Positions 37,701 to 42,018 of a stretch of DNA of 64,000 nt are shown here, one piece after another. The notes under the pieces were generated by a model. That model saw only the letters and a program-made list of their open reading frames with translations. It was not told the DNA's origin and did not search any database. Numbering within the stretch: the stretch's first letter is position 1; each line of letters begins with the position of its first letter. The position numbers and the translations under genes were made by a program. The stretch spans positions 2,756,801 through 2,820,800 of the forward strand of contig NZ_CP098400.1 in the NCBI RefSeq assembly GCF_023674465.1. Direction: 5' to 3'. The stretch is from Xiashengella succiniciproducens. Lineage in GTDB: Bacteria > Bacteroidota > Bacteroidia > Bacteroidales > Marinilabiliaceae.

Positions 37701-39437
37701 AAGGGTAAAGGGTGTACCGGCGCAGGCGGTAGAAGGGGAAAAAGTCTGAGCAGCCGGCACAACACCAATGCGCACGCCCTGATCAAGCATTACCGTACAA
37801 GTAGTGTTGCGTGTGGCCCAAACCGTATAATCTCCCGCAATTGTGACACCCGAAAAAGTCAAATCACCGCCGGTACTGGTAGTGACCAGGGAGGCTGGTG
37901 TAGCCCCCCTGAAAAGCTGATAACCGACACCAGCTTCACTGCCCTGAACGGTAATGGTGTGGGAATCCCCCTCGCAACCCGAGCCGCTCAAAACCACTGG
38001 CAAATCCTTGTCGGGCAAAACACTGATGACAAAGGGGCCGCCGTTCATTTGTACCACGCCAGAGCAACCTGTGGCTTCAACGGTGTAGGAGCCGACGTCT
38101 GAAACTGGTTCAAAGAGGTGGCTCTCCCCATCAGAGGTACTCATCCACTCCTGAACCATCACGGCTCCGGAGCCATCGTTGTACATTAAGCGGTAAGTGA
38201 CGCCTACCTGAGAATCGCCCAGGCGAATGTTGCTTATGGAGCTCCCTTCACAGGCAGAAGAACCAGTAACCAGCATTGGATCGGCAGCAATAGTCAATTG
38301 CACATTGGTAGGGGGCGAGGTGGCGTAGCACAAGGGGTTGGAAGTCTCCTGCACCCGAAAAACAAACTCACCACCCTCCGATACCACCCGGGTATCTCTG
38401 ACATTATAACCGTTGGAGTTAAGTGTTTCATTAACACCATTACGTACCCAACGATAGTCGAGGTTCACAGAGGGATCGGGGTGATTGGCGCTCCCGGTTA
38501 GATCAAGGGTTGCCCCCTCACAAAGAGGCTGTATGCCTGCGGGATCTATAGCAGCATTGAGAGCATAGGCACCGACCCTTACGGAATCAGAAGTAGCGAC
38601 AAGAGTCCCTCCAAAACTGGTATAGGCACTTACAACATAATCTCCGTGTTGACTTGGAACGCTTAAATCGACACCGTAAAATTGCCCCCCTGAAGTACCT
38701 ACTCCTGGCAAAGACCATTCGTAATAGTAATTGGGGTCGTAAGGCAAAACCTCCAAGGTAAAGGTTCCGGTAGTTTGACAGACCGACCCGCCTCCGACCA
38801 CCTGCAGGGTAAGATTTTTAGAAATCTCGATGGCATTGGTCATGGAGCGACAGGTTCGCCCACCAACATTATGCGTTACTACGGAGTAAGCTGAATATAT
38901 GGGTTGGTCATCAGCTGGATAGAAGCTCCAATTGGGGCTTGCCGATGCGATGGCATGCGTACTTCCGGTTTCAACATTACGATAATAATAGGCATAACTG
39001 GTAGCTCCGGTTGGGTCATCAACATTGAGCTCAACAGGATAATTTGCACCCCCACCCAACAAAACTGCATCAGTTACACCATCGTGCAAAAGAGTATAAG
39101 TATTGGCAGTAACAGGCGCACTAATATAGTAAGTATAGTTATCTCCATTATGTGTTCTGAAAACTACCTGATATGGACCGGAACCCGTTATTCCGCTTAT
39201 AGTTGCAGTATGGGAAGTATTGGAAAATTCCAGTCCCCCGGTATTAACCCATCTGCCCTTATCGCGAAGTCCATTAGGGACACTCGGATTAAGATCAAGC
39301 AATTGGGAGGAGTAAAGAATTCCACCTACACAGGCCCCGTTATAATTTATAGTATAATCTTTTGCCTGAACCGGAATGGTCAATGCAAAGCTTGAGATGA
39401 GTACAAGAATAACCAGCAGTAAAGATCTTGATCTCAT
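19779..39437 (-). CDS. Giant SprB-like T9SS-secreted surface protein (6552 residues)
   Basis: A single uninterrupted frame of 19.7 kb. Order of parts: signal peptide (1-25, ending VQAK); mixed beta-sandwich domains (about 26-385); five similar Ig-like repeats (about 385-825); further Ig-like domains (about 825-1510), one being a sixth copy of the earlier type; about 31 SprB-type repeats (about 1510-4240; signature CFGxxdGxixvxvxGGtaPYty..W..LxaGtYtvxvtDxxGC); three more sandwiches and two PKD-like domains (about 4240-4700); nineteen repeats of about 82 residues (about 4700-6285); two PKD domains with HWDFGDGNSS and MWDFGDGGVSS (about 6285-6450); and a gliding-motility-type (type B) C-terminal domain of about 100 residues (VVFPNAFKPR, IFNRWGQRIF, NGWDG, GVYVYLATG). 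This predicts export by T9SS and surface attachment through the neighbouring PorP/SprF protein. A role as adhesin or gliding adhesin is inference. Confidence 0.92.
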   Translation of the reverse strand: MRSRSLLLVILVLISSFALTIPVQAKDYTINYNGACVGGILYSSQLLDLNPSVPNGLRDKGRWVNTGGLEFSNTSHTATISGITGSGPYQVVFRTHNGDNYTYYISAPVTANTYTLLHDGVTDAVLLGGGANYPVELNVDDPTGATSYAYYYRNVETGSTHAIASASPNWSFYPADDQPIYSAYSVVTHNVGGRTCRSMTNAIEISKNLTLQVVGGGSVCQTTGTFTLEVLPYDPNYYYEWSLPGVGTSGGQFYGVDLSVPSQHGDYVVSAYTSFGGTLVATSDSVRVGAYALNAAIDPAGIQPLCEGATLDLTGSANHPDPSVNLDYRWVRNGVNETLNSNGYNVRDTRVVSEGGEFVFRVQETSNPLCYATSPPTNVQLTIAADPMLVTGSSACEGSSISNIRLGDSQVGVTYRLMYNDGSGAVMVQEWMSTSDGESHLFEPVSDVGSYTVEATGCSGVVQMNGGPFVISVLPDKDLPVVLSGSGCEGDSHTITVQGSEAGVGYQLFRGATPASLVTTSTGGDLTFSGVTIAGDYTVWATRNTTCTVMLDQGVRIGVVPAAQTFSPSTACAGTPFTLTLANSEAGVQYTIYNAANASLYTQNSPGGPLSFTVNRPVGTYTIVAQNADGCTLDIGSFTLQAPPITTYTLQTAATPACAGNEPHTISLSNSQPGFTYRLLRGATVVSSVVAPAAGGRLDLASTSLAGTYTVEVSNSGCMLPMPTSLTIVAQPSDIPVAAGNYCDGDDVEVSLNTSQNGAIYRLYRDGLLYASEVEVTGTGGAIVFADKFPPGTYTVGASFVSGACEWMMTGEVVVNALPNVEINPFSDHYCADAGTVTIGGRPQVGTNDWWVSGFATNPTWFTETGSTATIDVIDLLDTQLGASDRVSLTFNYHYKDPVTGCKASALESITFVDDQSDNLDFRFRMAATEPWSNFAGDLVTCQTVDDILLQALFLDSSSPTASGVFSTDAPAGSITNSGTGDEGAAIFHPSVAGNGLWAVTYTYIDPASGCEADITYNIQVGTTLSLHGLSAQYCADNNVDEEWYGLVTGGELIVAKDGGPTESVWLLDPADRYLFNPQAKGAGDYEVTYRFTSDPGGANECVNEITQEITVRPELNAAFDTDDSRRIYCLTNGPVDLLPAPVAGSSYTGTGVGMGVFNPALAGVGIHRITRTVQDGFCSVSDTIDVEVVAPDVAIVLPKYEFCHNETDLFRVEAGDLHVSGSVYSRDKADKSVQYTFSTNAVNALFRIIGGVRDYRSSFTVQDGDSPIYFDPTRVPAIGGSDLTINIYLQYNSPVDEGGCQVNSVLPVKVNSVQDVNFGAVDPLVFCQNSDPVVMEGRFSGSGAAVGSGYFTADFPMDNEVDGLGTGNNGRALFDPSLVTPTSAYQITYHYTNPNGCVSTRTKSFEILPAPIKQRVTPVDPNGGLYCQGSTGVVIGLEGSQAGVRYYLQKDGVDVDPAVQFIDGALPGNIARTFPNPVTTPGVYTVRAEMIGIGSGCDAIMDGSVIVAEKVVTGVLENLTHESCSGSNDGKVSFSAYGGVAPYVFILQQGGTTITNSASGTFEGLPAGTYTVRIEDATGCFWNSSPFTINAGYTIAVTTADIINVVCYGESDGSFTVLATGLPSGNYEFQLSGSSDWLSNGTGRYVFENLPAGTYQVTVRDAANISCAAVTPQVVINQPASAVTFADVTITNIDCSVGPDGAISVWAAGGNAAGGFNYVLYREVTPGFWVNIAASPAPVASGTAHVFNNLYAGNYRIVASDIQGCSFSGEYTVEGPTSLPVINLSGDEIVHVSQPGYSDGAIEIAITGGSEPYSIVWERIDGFGGAVSGTLTGGLYRQEGLEAGYYRVTVTDANGCTDVLEAQVLDNAYAVFELQYTTVNPGPCFGSANGRVNLRAVGGIAPYQSLTLTNGLGQVLTPASSGNSFANFGNLPAGTYIATVTDSRGVTISENVTLNQPDELVISYSIADALCFGDAGNLEFGVEGGTPFSAGTPYYTYQVLRNGVILASGQIEVGQTIEAAEDFSAAQQIRAGEYSLWIQDAAGCVKAVTFTVTQPDQLAIVTEDVQHVKCYGAAEGAISVSVSGRPGGTAFAFEWQRYDIGTLTWVGIAGNSATQNSLTAGVYRVRAIEGGSGCESGYSAPITIVQPAAALDVTAIGYHITSCYGDNSGKVRLSVLGGTAPYTIEYGSELVSWDGLSYYELTGLTAGNYDFVITDANGCSEVVQAVVEQPAPFIATVTGSGIDCDIPNSGWIDLSVNGGADINGATIGGFAYRVQLINKYNNQLYHSQIYPDPAAGIIQLANLPAGNYTLRVRDANSTTSDLCEYNFDISLHNVAINAHIQNPICGGIDNGSISIDVVGGSGNFAYIWTSGGTTLAETGPVLTNLAPGTYQVEVEDLDNGCTITKSFTLSYTTTLSINVDSKDVTCHGGNDGRAEVFVSGGTAPYFYLWEQETAPGLWSPVVNTSVLSGRSAGTYRVRVTDSNNCQIYSLNVVISEPSDYSVTSITYDRQTVSCKGRADGSFNVEMDRAGIFEYSIDGVNWQPSATFANLAPGTYRISVRDMERLAPYCAKYEVVTATIFDTTPVEVDLISQTDINCFGGNTGVLTINASGGTGPYTYQWYQRTTTANVPLAGQTNTTTSALVAGTYFVEVRDANGCTKLSDDFTLVQPASAVSIAVVNILNASAPGAADGSITISIDGGTPGYTIAWYEGTIAGIGSVIGTGLTRSGLAEGNYTVLVTDNAGCTSDMTITISEPGTALSLHADIANAGPCFGATNGAIELEANGGTAPYTFTLIRNPGTEISAANISGNYAQYEGLGAGFYTARVSDANGVVVELTDLEVSQPEMLEIFFSDITDVSCFGAGDGILRFSVSGGTPFAGGLYSYVLSRSGAGDVTGAGNVAVEINDLDPDSYILRTYDANGCMAEFAFTIEEPSDIAIDGDIQDVSCFGANDGSIALNVSGGTSGAYSYEWQLFDNSISDWVTITGAGGSIIQNLEAGRYKVIVTDLGSACQKTSEFMVGEPSELIVSFSTGDVLTCRGDNSGSIELRVEGGTGPYVVNYGTGLVSGFGPVFTLNSLAADTYSIIVSDSKGCQKTVSATIDEPAEALSVSEPIVSISCVAGVESFSVGFEINGGVAMDNGSGPEYLYNIEVINLLTSGRRYKTVGTAVQPVTVNLDDLNLPAGLYRLIVTDLNAVPSAACAAVETTFGYSHLSVTYSIADESCPGAYNGIIDLTVSGGSGDYSYSWLKDGLPISETTQDLSGLEAGIYTVTITDNGEPGRCLFTQSFTVDQAKQLLVEGSVRNVSCFDGNDGAIRIHGVANATLPLTFYWNGSSVPGSNELTGLSAGSYSVEVVDGDGCAVQAVFMVTQPSAPLEAELSATLDCATDTRTVTVVASGGTGPYTYQWMGLGAYTRVGDGATITGITGGGVWQVEVTDARGCKVVETIVVHGKVRLSAELTHINCEGGKGGNIVLDVSGGSGSYAYSWTRDGAAHPVATTKDLNNLVAGKYQVVVTDELQSCGGGIPYIVTSGELVIYQPEPFVIEGNVTHNECFGSKEGRINLHTVTGGTAPYEYVWSTGNGSGLVQGAKNQSGLGAGTYYIRVIDSKGCSSDPVEFVVNQLDELSFDLVIADTNCDNENSIEIVNPTGGSGTYSIFWDGPGVDAGTDFRKVNLPGGTYTITMVDMGTTARCYITKTVSLTQPLSVTNNVQPETCMGMANGTITLDVKGGQAPYSFSWDAAPGVSVNSRNQAALGAGTYRVVVTDNRGCTFEQIITVPLLYSLELQAAIDHAECFGDSNGAIYLSVLNGSGSYTYHWTKGGFNATTKDITNVEAGTYRVTVSDNVLGCTITGEYTVDEPSDPIAVSIDDIAHNDCFGDRSGAISVTVTGGTAPYTFHWGGPGILANPSTEDQTGLRGGEYYLTVVDARGCELSNYGPITVLEPNEPVKLELLNVTPVTANGLSNGAITIQVSGGSGNYTSITWVHDGTFDMSGFSGLTYASGLPGGTYTITAIDDKGCSATLEVVVFEPGYPFEVDIEKQASGPCKGAGNGTIWVQLRGGVQPYKIVELSGGSGVLQSVTGQSTVVFEALAAGDYTVTAEDNFGNVITRNVTIYEHASALNLVTSVTTQVECREASTGAITARVTGGIPNSAGEYRLILSGGPAGTSRDVVVNAGFDFVFDNLPAGTYSLRVIDDSNPLRVAYNESDLQAMFGDESFSVGDDCSVLVSGLLVHQPEASVTLSVVSGMEELCEDEAPHLQVSVSGWNFADGNLLITLSNGESFTLNSATQELILTILPVDEVTNYSIVSVADANDPMCIKGVGVGVATVTTYKRPAASISGQLSICEGESAALRIDLTGAAPWTISYSDGVNSYWVNNITASPYYLDVSPSVSTNYSLVSVSDSRCTGSVSGSASVTIPITSVVSIVNPGARNLCQGQSSVVEISFAPDDNGPWQLYYSEQPLVTGVPSGSPVTRNVTVTDAMFNASGNYEIHVTPDQSVRIKIENVISGGCEGKVSGMPVDLIVSYLPPQPGVIEGPGVVCQGGIATYSIPAISGVSHYVWTLPDGSVVTGGRQLTVSYGVDAQSGRLSVYAVNSCGDGPVQYLDITVEPLPDANAGIIIGPEDICQGSKGVVFTVSGIRYADSYIWEVPATWVVTGQGTDRITVDLPDDLEYFNGYIKVIARNNCGDAVVVPEKAVYVRPLPVADAGPDQPGLCSDVVTLGATPLTTAQVAAGYSARWMSLPVSGSADEITDIGNPNVTVTGLTKGDVTFRWIVTSPFGCESYDDVTVRNNTLNVSAYSASGTVCEGVVMLHGTPTSTGITGQWTVVYPAGSTAQFDNASLATVLVTNMPVGENRFRWSLTQNGCTSYAEVTVINSQPADAEISGPQVISNCGEDIEVRAVEPLPGWGLGRWSVVNGYAEIDSPTSAVTMVRNISMGEVVLEWRVNNGLCSDAAYLTIRNNKLVVDAGSDQEICSPSTVLDASELPSIPGVTGSWSFVTGSGGFVNAGNPKTTVNNLSRGEIVLRWTVNNNGCLSFDDVRIVNNTATTAVVGSQQSICGDTYALTGNDPAAGEVGTWTVVKGSGIFDNLNDPRTTVRGLDSGENIFRWTINNNNKCSSFADLRIINLKVPVDAGKDTVVCDNIVTLRGSLVPAGASGIWRIVGGAGGAVITIEDPSRPHIAKIGLGEGSNTIIWEINNAGCYSRDTVVVVNSRPYPVNGGDPIRYVTLSDIYMNATPVGPGMTGEWVLISGNGNIENPYDPNTRVTNLARGENLFRWIVTNGNCSDYAEALIVNGDVVDADAGRPQTVCVNYAQLEANDPQGAIGTWTVIQGSAIFDNPSNPRTRVTNLSPGENILRWTIRYGSSEYSSSSYDDVIITNNQPDEAFAGNDIALCADQYQLRGNAPRTTPHFMGSPKWTIISGGGDLDDETDPTTYVRNLAKGQTTLVYSITKGSCVRTDTLVITNGLPSEPYAGEDDTSCDDFYLLNPSTPVYGTAAWRPGSTGGAQFDGNMVRNLAQGPNELIYEISTEWCTMRDTIIITNNKPSQSFAGHNREVCSPTYTLAATAPQYGVGSWTLVAGAGTIDPADVNNPNAVVTGLGMGSNRFKWTVNNNGCISTSEVEIRNNFIEANAGEDNVVCSDQTQLRGSNPSGGVGTWGIKGGSGSAHFANPNDPLTIVTNLDRGDNVLTWTITNGNCSHTDEVVITNNMPTIANAGEDQMLCDPETVLQGNLDVVGQGRWTIRSGSATLHSDTYADPYEDPSARVTGLSFGDNILRWTIVNNGCESYDDVVLQYNRIDADAGSDKSVCDDEVVLNAKNPTPGTGTWSIPGGQGSANFESPTSPTTRVRNLGRGANTLRWTVRYNGCVTYDDVVVNNNLPSIPYAGNDQVICSDTYIMDATPPSLGSSGRWTVITGSAVFEDETLHNTRVTGLANGDNIFVWTTERVDGCTLQDEVVIRNSSVSEPYAGTSYEELCSSTFNLKAAIPDYGTGSWSFVLGGGNISDPYDPRATVTTLAQGTNILRWTISQDHCSKYAEVTLVNNEPTRANAGPDIEDCKDYQTLDANVPLYYDEAYWERISGYGDLDNVNDPKTTVRNLGFGPNEFMWTIRKGSCITTDRVVIFNKIPDKAFAGSDQEICENYTVLNANDPLTGSGKWSVIKGSGTFDDPNQYNTIVRSVGFGENIYRWEVTYGECGTFDEVIVVSNRIEAYAGEDQVVYSPEAVLNANNAGDLDAKWIVVGTSTAVLEDPLFFNTRVTNLNEGINTFRWEISVNGCVSYDQVSVDYRPVPDAAFITDVNSGCYPLRVQFTNYSVGGSVYHWDFGDGNSSGDRNPVHVFEKPGTYQVVLTSPGPDGNDGLFTKTIVVYDHPVAYFTVNPQVVYIPGDKARFYDLSTDAVSWMWDFGDGGVSSERNPSYEYQEEGVFDVTLTVTSLQGCTDTFTMEDAITAELQGFVVFPNAFKPRPGGSSGAVDPSAEYVVVFKPAYSDVAEFKLEIFNRWGQRIFVTDDINNGWDGMYEGQLAPQGVYVYLATGKYVNGREFRKTGNVLLVR
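20572..25335 (-). repeat. Nineteen tandem repeats of about 82 residues in the giant protein
   Basis: Each repeat runs roughly xAGxDxxxC...L.g..P..G.G.Wt...GsG.f..p.dp.T.V.nL..G.n.lrWt..ngxC...d.v.i.nn. Most hold two cysteines about 60 residues apart, so a disulfide within each repeat is likely. The seventh and the last repeat lack the first cysteine, and the eighth lacks the second. Repeats differ enough that DNA identity is low. Confidence 0.85.
26725..27590 (-). repeat. Third, partial copy of the block (three repeats)
   Basis: Repeats 29-31 resemble repeats 4-6 and 14-16: a first repeat without Cys (TANGLSNGAI), then a GPCKG repeat that lacks its second Cys, then a repeat with GGIPNSAG in place of GGTPFAGG. 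Weaker than the match between the first two copies. Confidence 0.55.
29307..31409 (-). repeat. Second copy of the eight-repeat block
   Basis: SprB repeats 14-21, collinear with repeats 4-11: SAPGAADGSI, GPCFGATNGAI, GGTPFAGG, EWQLFDN..WVTITG, CRGDNSGSIEL..YGTGLVS, then a long atypical repeat. The offset is about 2.68 kb. Amino-acid similarity is clear but the DNA has diverged, so it is an old duplication. Confidence 0.75.
31930..34092 (-). repeat. First copy of an eight-repeat block within the SprB array
   Basis: SprB repeats 4-11, counted from the N-terminal side. They match repeats 14-21 one for one in order, including the repeat without first Cys (PGYSDGAI), the one starting GPCFG that lacks the second Cys, the EWQ..D..WV..I repeat and the C.GDNSG...YG..LVS repeat. 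Confidence 0.75.
36960..38290 (-). repeat. Five Ig-like repeats of about 80-90 residues
   Basis: Consensus CxG....i.L..Sq.Gv.YrLyr........gG.l.f......GtYTVxA....C...M. A sixth copy lies apart (nucleotides about 34,910-35,200). The five clustered copies fall within the GC-rich part of the gene, the sixth does not. Confidence 0.7.
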
Positions 39438-39887
39438 ATATCGTCGTATGTAGTTTCAAATAGTAATAAAAGAATATTATAATAACACCAGCATAATTTA
39501 TACGCAAAATGTACACAAATGTTCGGGAAAATCAGGGTTAAGATATGCAAAAATATCAGGTCAAGGTAGAAATCAGATAGTAAACAACTAAATACGAGCA
39601 AAAAATTCAATCAAATAATTTACAAAACTTCGTCACTCAAATAAATCCTTTCATCAAAACCCCTACTCTAACACCTTTTTCTTTATCGGCTATCCAACTT
39701 ATAATTTGTAAGCACACATGCAGTTAACACTTACATATCAGGAAGATACATCCCGGGAATGCTTTCTTAAAATATTTATTAATAGAACGTTAACCTTTCC
39801 TTTGTTTTGCTCGTTTAAGCTTACAATTTGCAACCATTACAAACAAATATTTGTTATCTTTGGTCGTTTTAAAACATATTTTGGATC
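39438..39887. other. 450-base divergent intergenic region between the giant gene and gdhA
   Basis: AT-rich region with no convincing gene. On the minus strand CAAAAATA at 39548-39555 reads TATTTTTG, a possible -7 element for the giant gene with a leader of about 100 bases, but no -33 element stands at a good distance. The gdhA promoter lies at its right end. Confidence 0.5.
39827..39862 (+). promoter_or_regulatory. Candidate gdhA promoter
   Basis: TTTG at 39827-39830 and TATCTTTG at 39855-39862, a full TAnnTTTG match; the 24-base spacer is a little long. It predicts a leader of about 20 bases. Confidence 0.5.
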
Positions 39888-41225
39888 ATGGACAAGAAAA
39901 TGCAGGATTTCCTGGAAAATGTACGCCTGAGAACGCCCGGAGAGGATGAGTTTCATCAGGCAGTCCAGGAATTTGTGGAATCTATCTGGGATTTTTATAT
40001 ACAAAATCCCCAGTATCAGAAGGCTGCTATCCTGGAACGGATGACTGAGCCTGAAAGAAGTTTAATCTTCAGGGTACCCTGGGTCGATGACTCCGGCAAA
40101 GTACATGTCAACCGCGGATATCGGGTACAATTCAACTCCGCTATTGGGCCTTACAAGGGGGGGATCAGATTCCACTCCAACGTAAATCTTAGCACCCTTA
40201 AATTTCTCGGTTTCGAACAAACCTTCAAGAACAGCCTTACATCACTACCTATGGGAGGTGGAAAGGGAGGTGCAGACTTCAACCCTCGCGGCAAGTCAGA
40301 TATGGAAATAATGCGCTTCTGCCAATCCTATATGGCTGAAATGTTCCGTCATATCGGCCCTGACACAGACATCCCTGCAGGAGATATTGGGGTGGGTCAG
40401 CGTGAAGTAGGATATATGTTTGGAATGTACAAGAAACTTACAAACGAGTTTACCGGAGTATTAACAGGTAAAGGAAGAGAGTACGGAGGAAGTCTTATAC
40501 GCCCCGAAGCCACAGGCTATGGGGTTATCTACTTCATAAATGAGATATTAGCCCGCCACAACGATAGTATTAGCGGCAAAACTGTAGCTATATCAGGCTT
40601 CGGCAATGTTGCATGGGGAACAGCAAAGAAAGCCTCAGAACTTGGTGCTAAAGTCGTAACAATTTCCGGTCCCGATGGTTATGTATATGATCCTGACGGA
40701 ATCTCCGGTGAAAAAGTTGACTTTATGCTACAGCTCAGAGCTTCAAATATGGATACAGTGAAGCCTTTCGCTGAGAAATTCGGGGTTCAGTACTTCCCCG
40801 GCAAAAAGCCATGGGAGCAAAAGGTGGATATTGCAATTCCTTGTGCAATACAAAACGAACTTGATCTGGAAGACGCCAAAATGTTGGTAGCAAACGGATG
40901 TAAGCTGATAGCCGAAGCATCTAACATGGGTCTTACTACAGATGCAACAATCTATGCATTAAAACATATAATCTTTGCCCCGGGTAAGGCTGTTAATGCA
41001 GGAGGAGTATCTGTATCAGGCCTTGAAATGACCCAGAACAGCATGCGCATAGGGTGGACAAAGGAAGAGGTTGATGCCAAATTAAAGCAGATAATGACAA
41101 ATATCCATGAGACCTGTGTAAAATTTGGTGAAGAACCGGACGGAGAAATAAACTACCAGAAAGGTGCTAACATCAGTGGTTTTGTAAAGGTTGCTGAAGC
41201 CATGCTTGCTCAGGGTATAGTGTAA
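39888..41225 (+). CDS. gdhA: NADP-type glutamate dehydrogenase
   Basis: A 445-residue enzyme of the hexameric small-subunit type, joining ammonium to 2-oxoglutarate to make glutamate. Visible: GPYKGGIRFHSNV and LPMGGGKGGADFNPRG with the substrate-binding and catalytic lysines, PAGDIGVGQREVGYM, and the Rossmann start VAISGFGNVAWGTA. Length and motifs match the GdhA of Bacteroides and E. coli; NADP preference is inferred from family. It is first in a run with tatD and ansA at spacings of 10 and 12 bases, so the three may be one transcript. Confidence 0.95.
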   Translation: MDKKMQDFLENVRLRTPGEDEFHQAVQEFVESIWDFYIQNPQYQKAAILERMTEPERSLIFRVPWVDDSGKVHVNRGYRVQFNSAIGPYKGGIRFHSNVNLSTLKFLGFEQTFKNSLTSLPMGGGKGGADFNPRGKSDMEIMRFCQSYMAEMFRHIGPDTDIPAGDIGVGQREVGYMFGMYKKLTNEFTGVLTGKGREYGGSLIRPEATGYGVIYFINEILARHNDSISGKTVAISGFGNVAWGTAKKASELGAKVVTISGPDGYVYDPDGISGEKVDFMLQLRASNMDTVKPFAEKFGVQYFPGKKPWEQKVDIAIPCAIQNELDLEDAKMLVANGCKLIAEASNMGLTTDATIYALKHIIFAPGKAVNAGGVSVSGLEMTQNSMRIGWTKEEVDAKLKQIMTNIHETCVKFGEEPDGEINYQKGANISGFVKVAEAMLAQGIV

Positions 41226-41235
41226 TAACCGCAAA

Positions 41236-42006
41236 ATGATAGATACGCATTCTCATATTTATCTGGAACAATTTGATGAAGACAGAGAGCAGGTAATAAC
41301 GAGAGCCCGTGCAAACGGGCTCTCGAAAATCCTGCTACCAAATATAGACAGCAGTTCTGTAGAAGCAATGTTGGCAGTTTCTGATACCCATCCCTTATAC
41401 TGTTTACCCATGATGGGCCTACACCCCACTTCGGTAAAAGAAGATTATATAAAGGAACTCGAGATTGCAGAACAATGGTTTGAAAAAAGAAATTATATCG
41501 GTATTGGAGAAATAGGCATGGACCTGTACTGGGACAGCACCTTCAAAAAAGAGCAGGAAGATGCCCTAAGGGTTCAGTTGCGTTGGGCAGCCGAGATGCA
41601 GCTGCCTGTTTCCCTACATACCAGGTCAGCCTTTCCTGAAATATTCCAGGTTATAGAAAGGCATTATGACAGCCGACTCAAGGGAGTGTTTCACAGTTTT
41701 TCGGGCAGCATCGAAGACGCAAGAAAGGTATTGCAGCTACCTGATTTCTATCTGGGAATTAACGGAACAGTAACATACAAGAATAACACTCTGCCTGCGG
41801 TACTAGCTGAAACCGGTTACGACAGAATGGTACTCGAAACTGACGCCCCTTACCTTCCCCCCGTTCCATACAGAGGGAAAAGAAATGAGCCCGCCTACCT
41901 ACCCCATGTAAGAGATAAACTGGCAGATATATTTGGAGTATCATCCCAAACAATCGAGGAGGTGACAGACAAAAATGCTGCTCAATTATTTAGATTAACA
42001 CCATAA
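41236..42006 (+). CDS. TatD family metal-dependent hydrolase
   Basis: A 256-residue TIM-barrel protein of the TatD/YcfH family, deoxyribonuclease-like enzymes with a two-metal site. Metal-site motifs: MIDTHSHIYLEQF at the start (His5, His7), GEIGMDLYWD with the bridging Glu, LHTRSA, FHSFSG and the late Asp in LETDAPYLPP. The natural substrate in bacteria is uncertain. A perfect 11-base hairpin with a GCAA loop lies at 41300-41325 in its early codons. Confidence 0.9.
   Translation: MIDTHSHIYLEQFDEDREQVITRARANGLSKILLPNIDSSSVEAMLAVSDTHPLYCLPMMGLHPTSVKEDYIKELEIAEQWFEKRNYIGIGEIGMDLYWDSTFKKEQEDALRVQLRWAAEMQLPVSLHTRSAFPEIFQVIERHYDSRLKGVFHSFSGSIEDARKVLQLPDFYLGINGTVTYKNNTLPAVLAETGYDRMVLETDAPYLPPVPYRGKRNEPAYLPHVRDKLADIFGVSSQTIEEVTDKNAAQLFRLTP
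41300..41325. other. Perfect 11-base hairpin with GCAA tetraloop inside tatD
   Basis: CGAGAGCCCGT (41300-41310), loop GCAA (41311-41314) and ACGGGCTCTCG (41315-41325), about 65 bases after the start codon. No U-run follows, so it is not an ordinary terminator. GCAA belongs to the stable GNRA loops. Confidence 0.6.
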
Positions 42007-42018
42007 GCAAAAAGGCAA

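Noticed and set aside
19779-39437. Possibility that the giant gene is a nonribosomal peptide or polyketide synthase because of its size
   Set aside because: No catalytic motifs; signal peptide, beta-sandwich repeats and a sorting domain show a surface protein.
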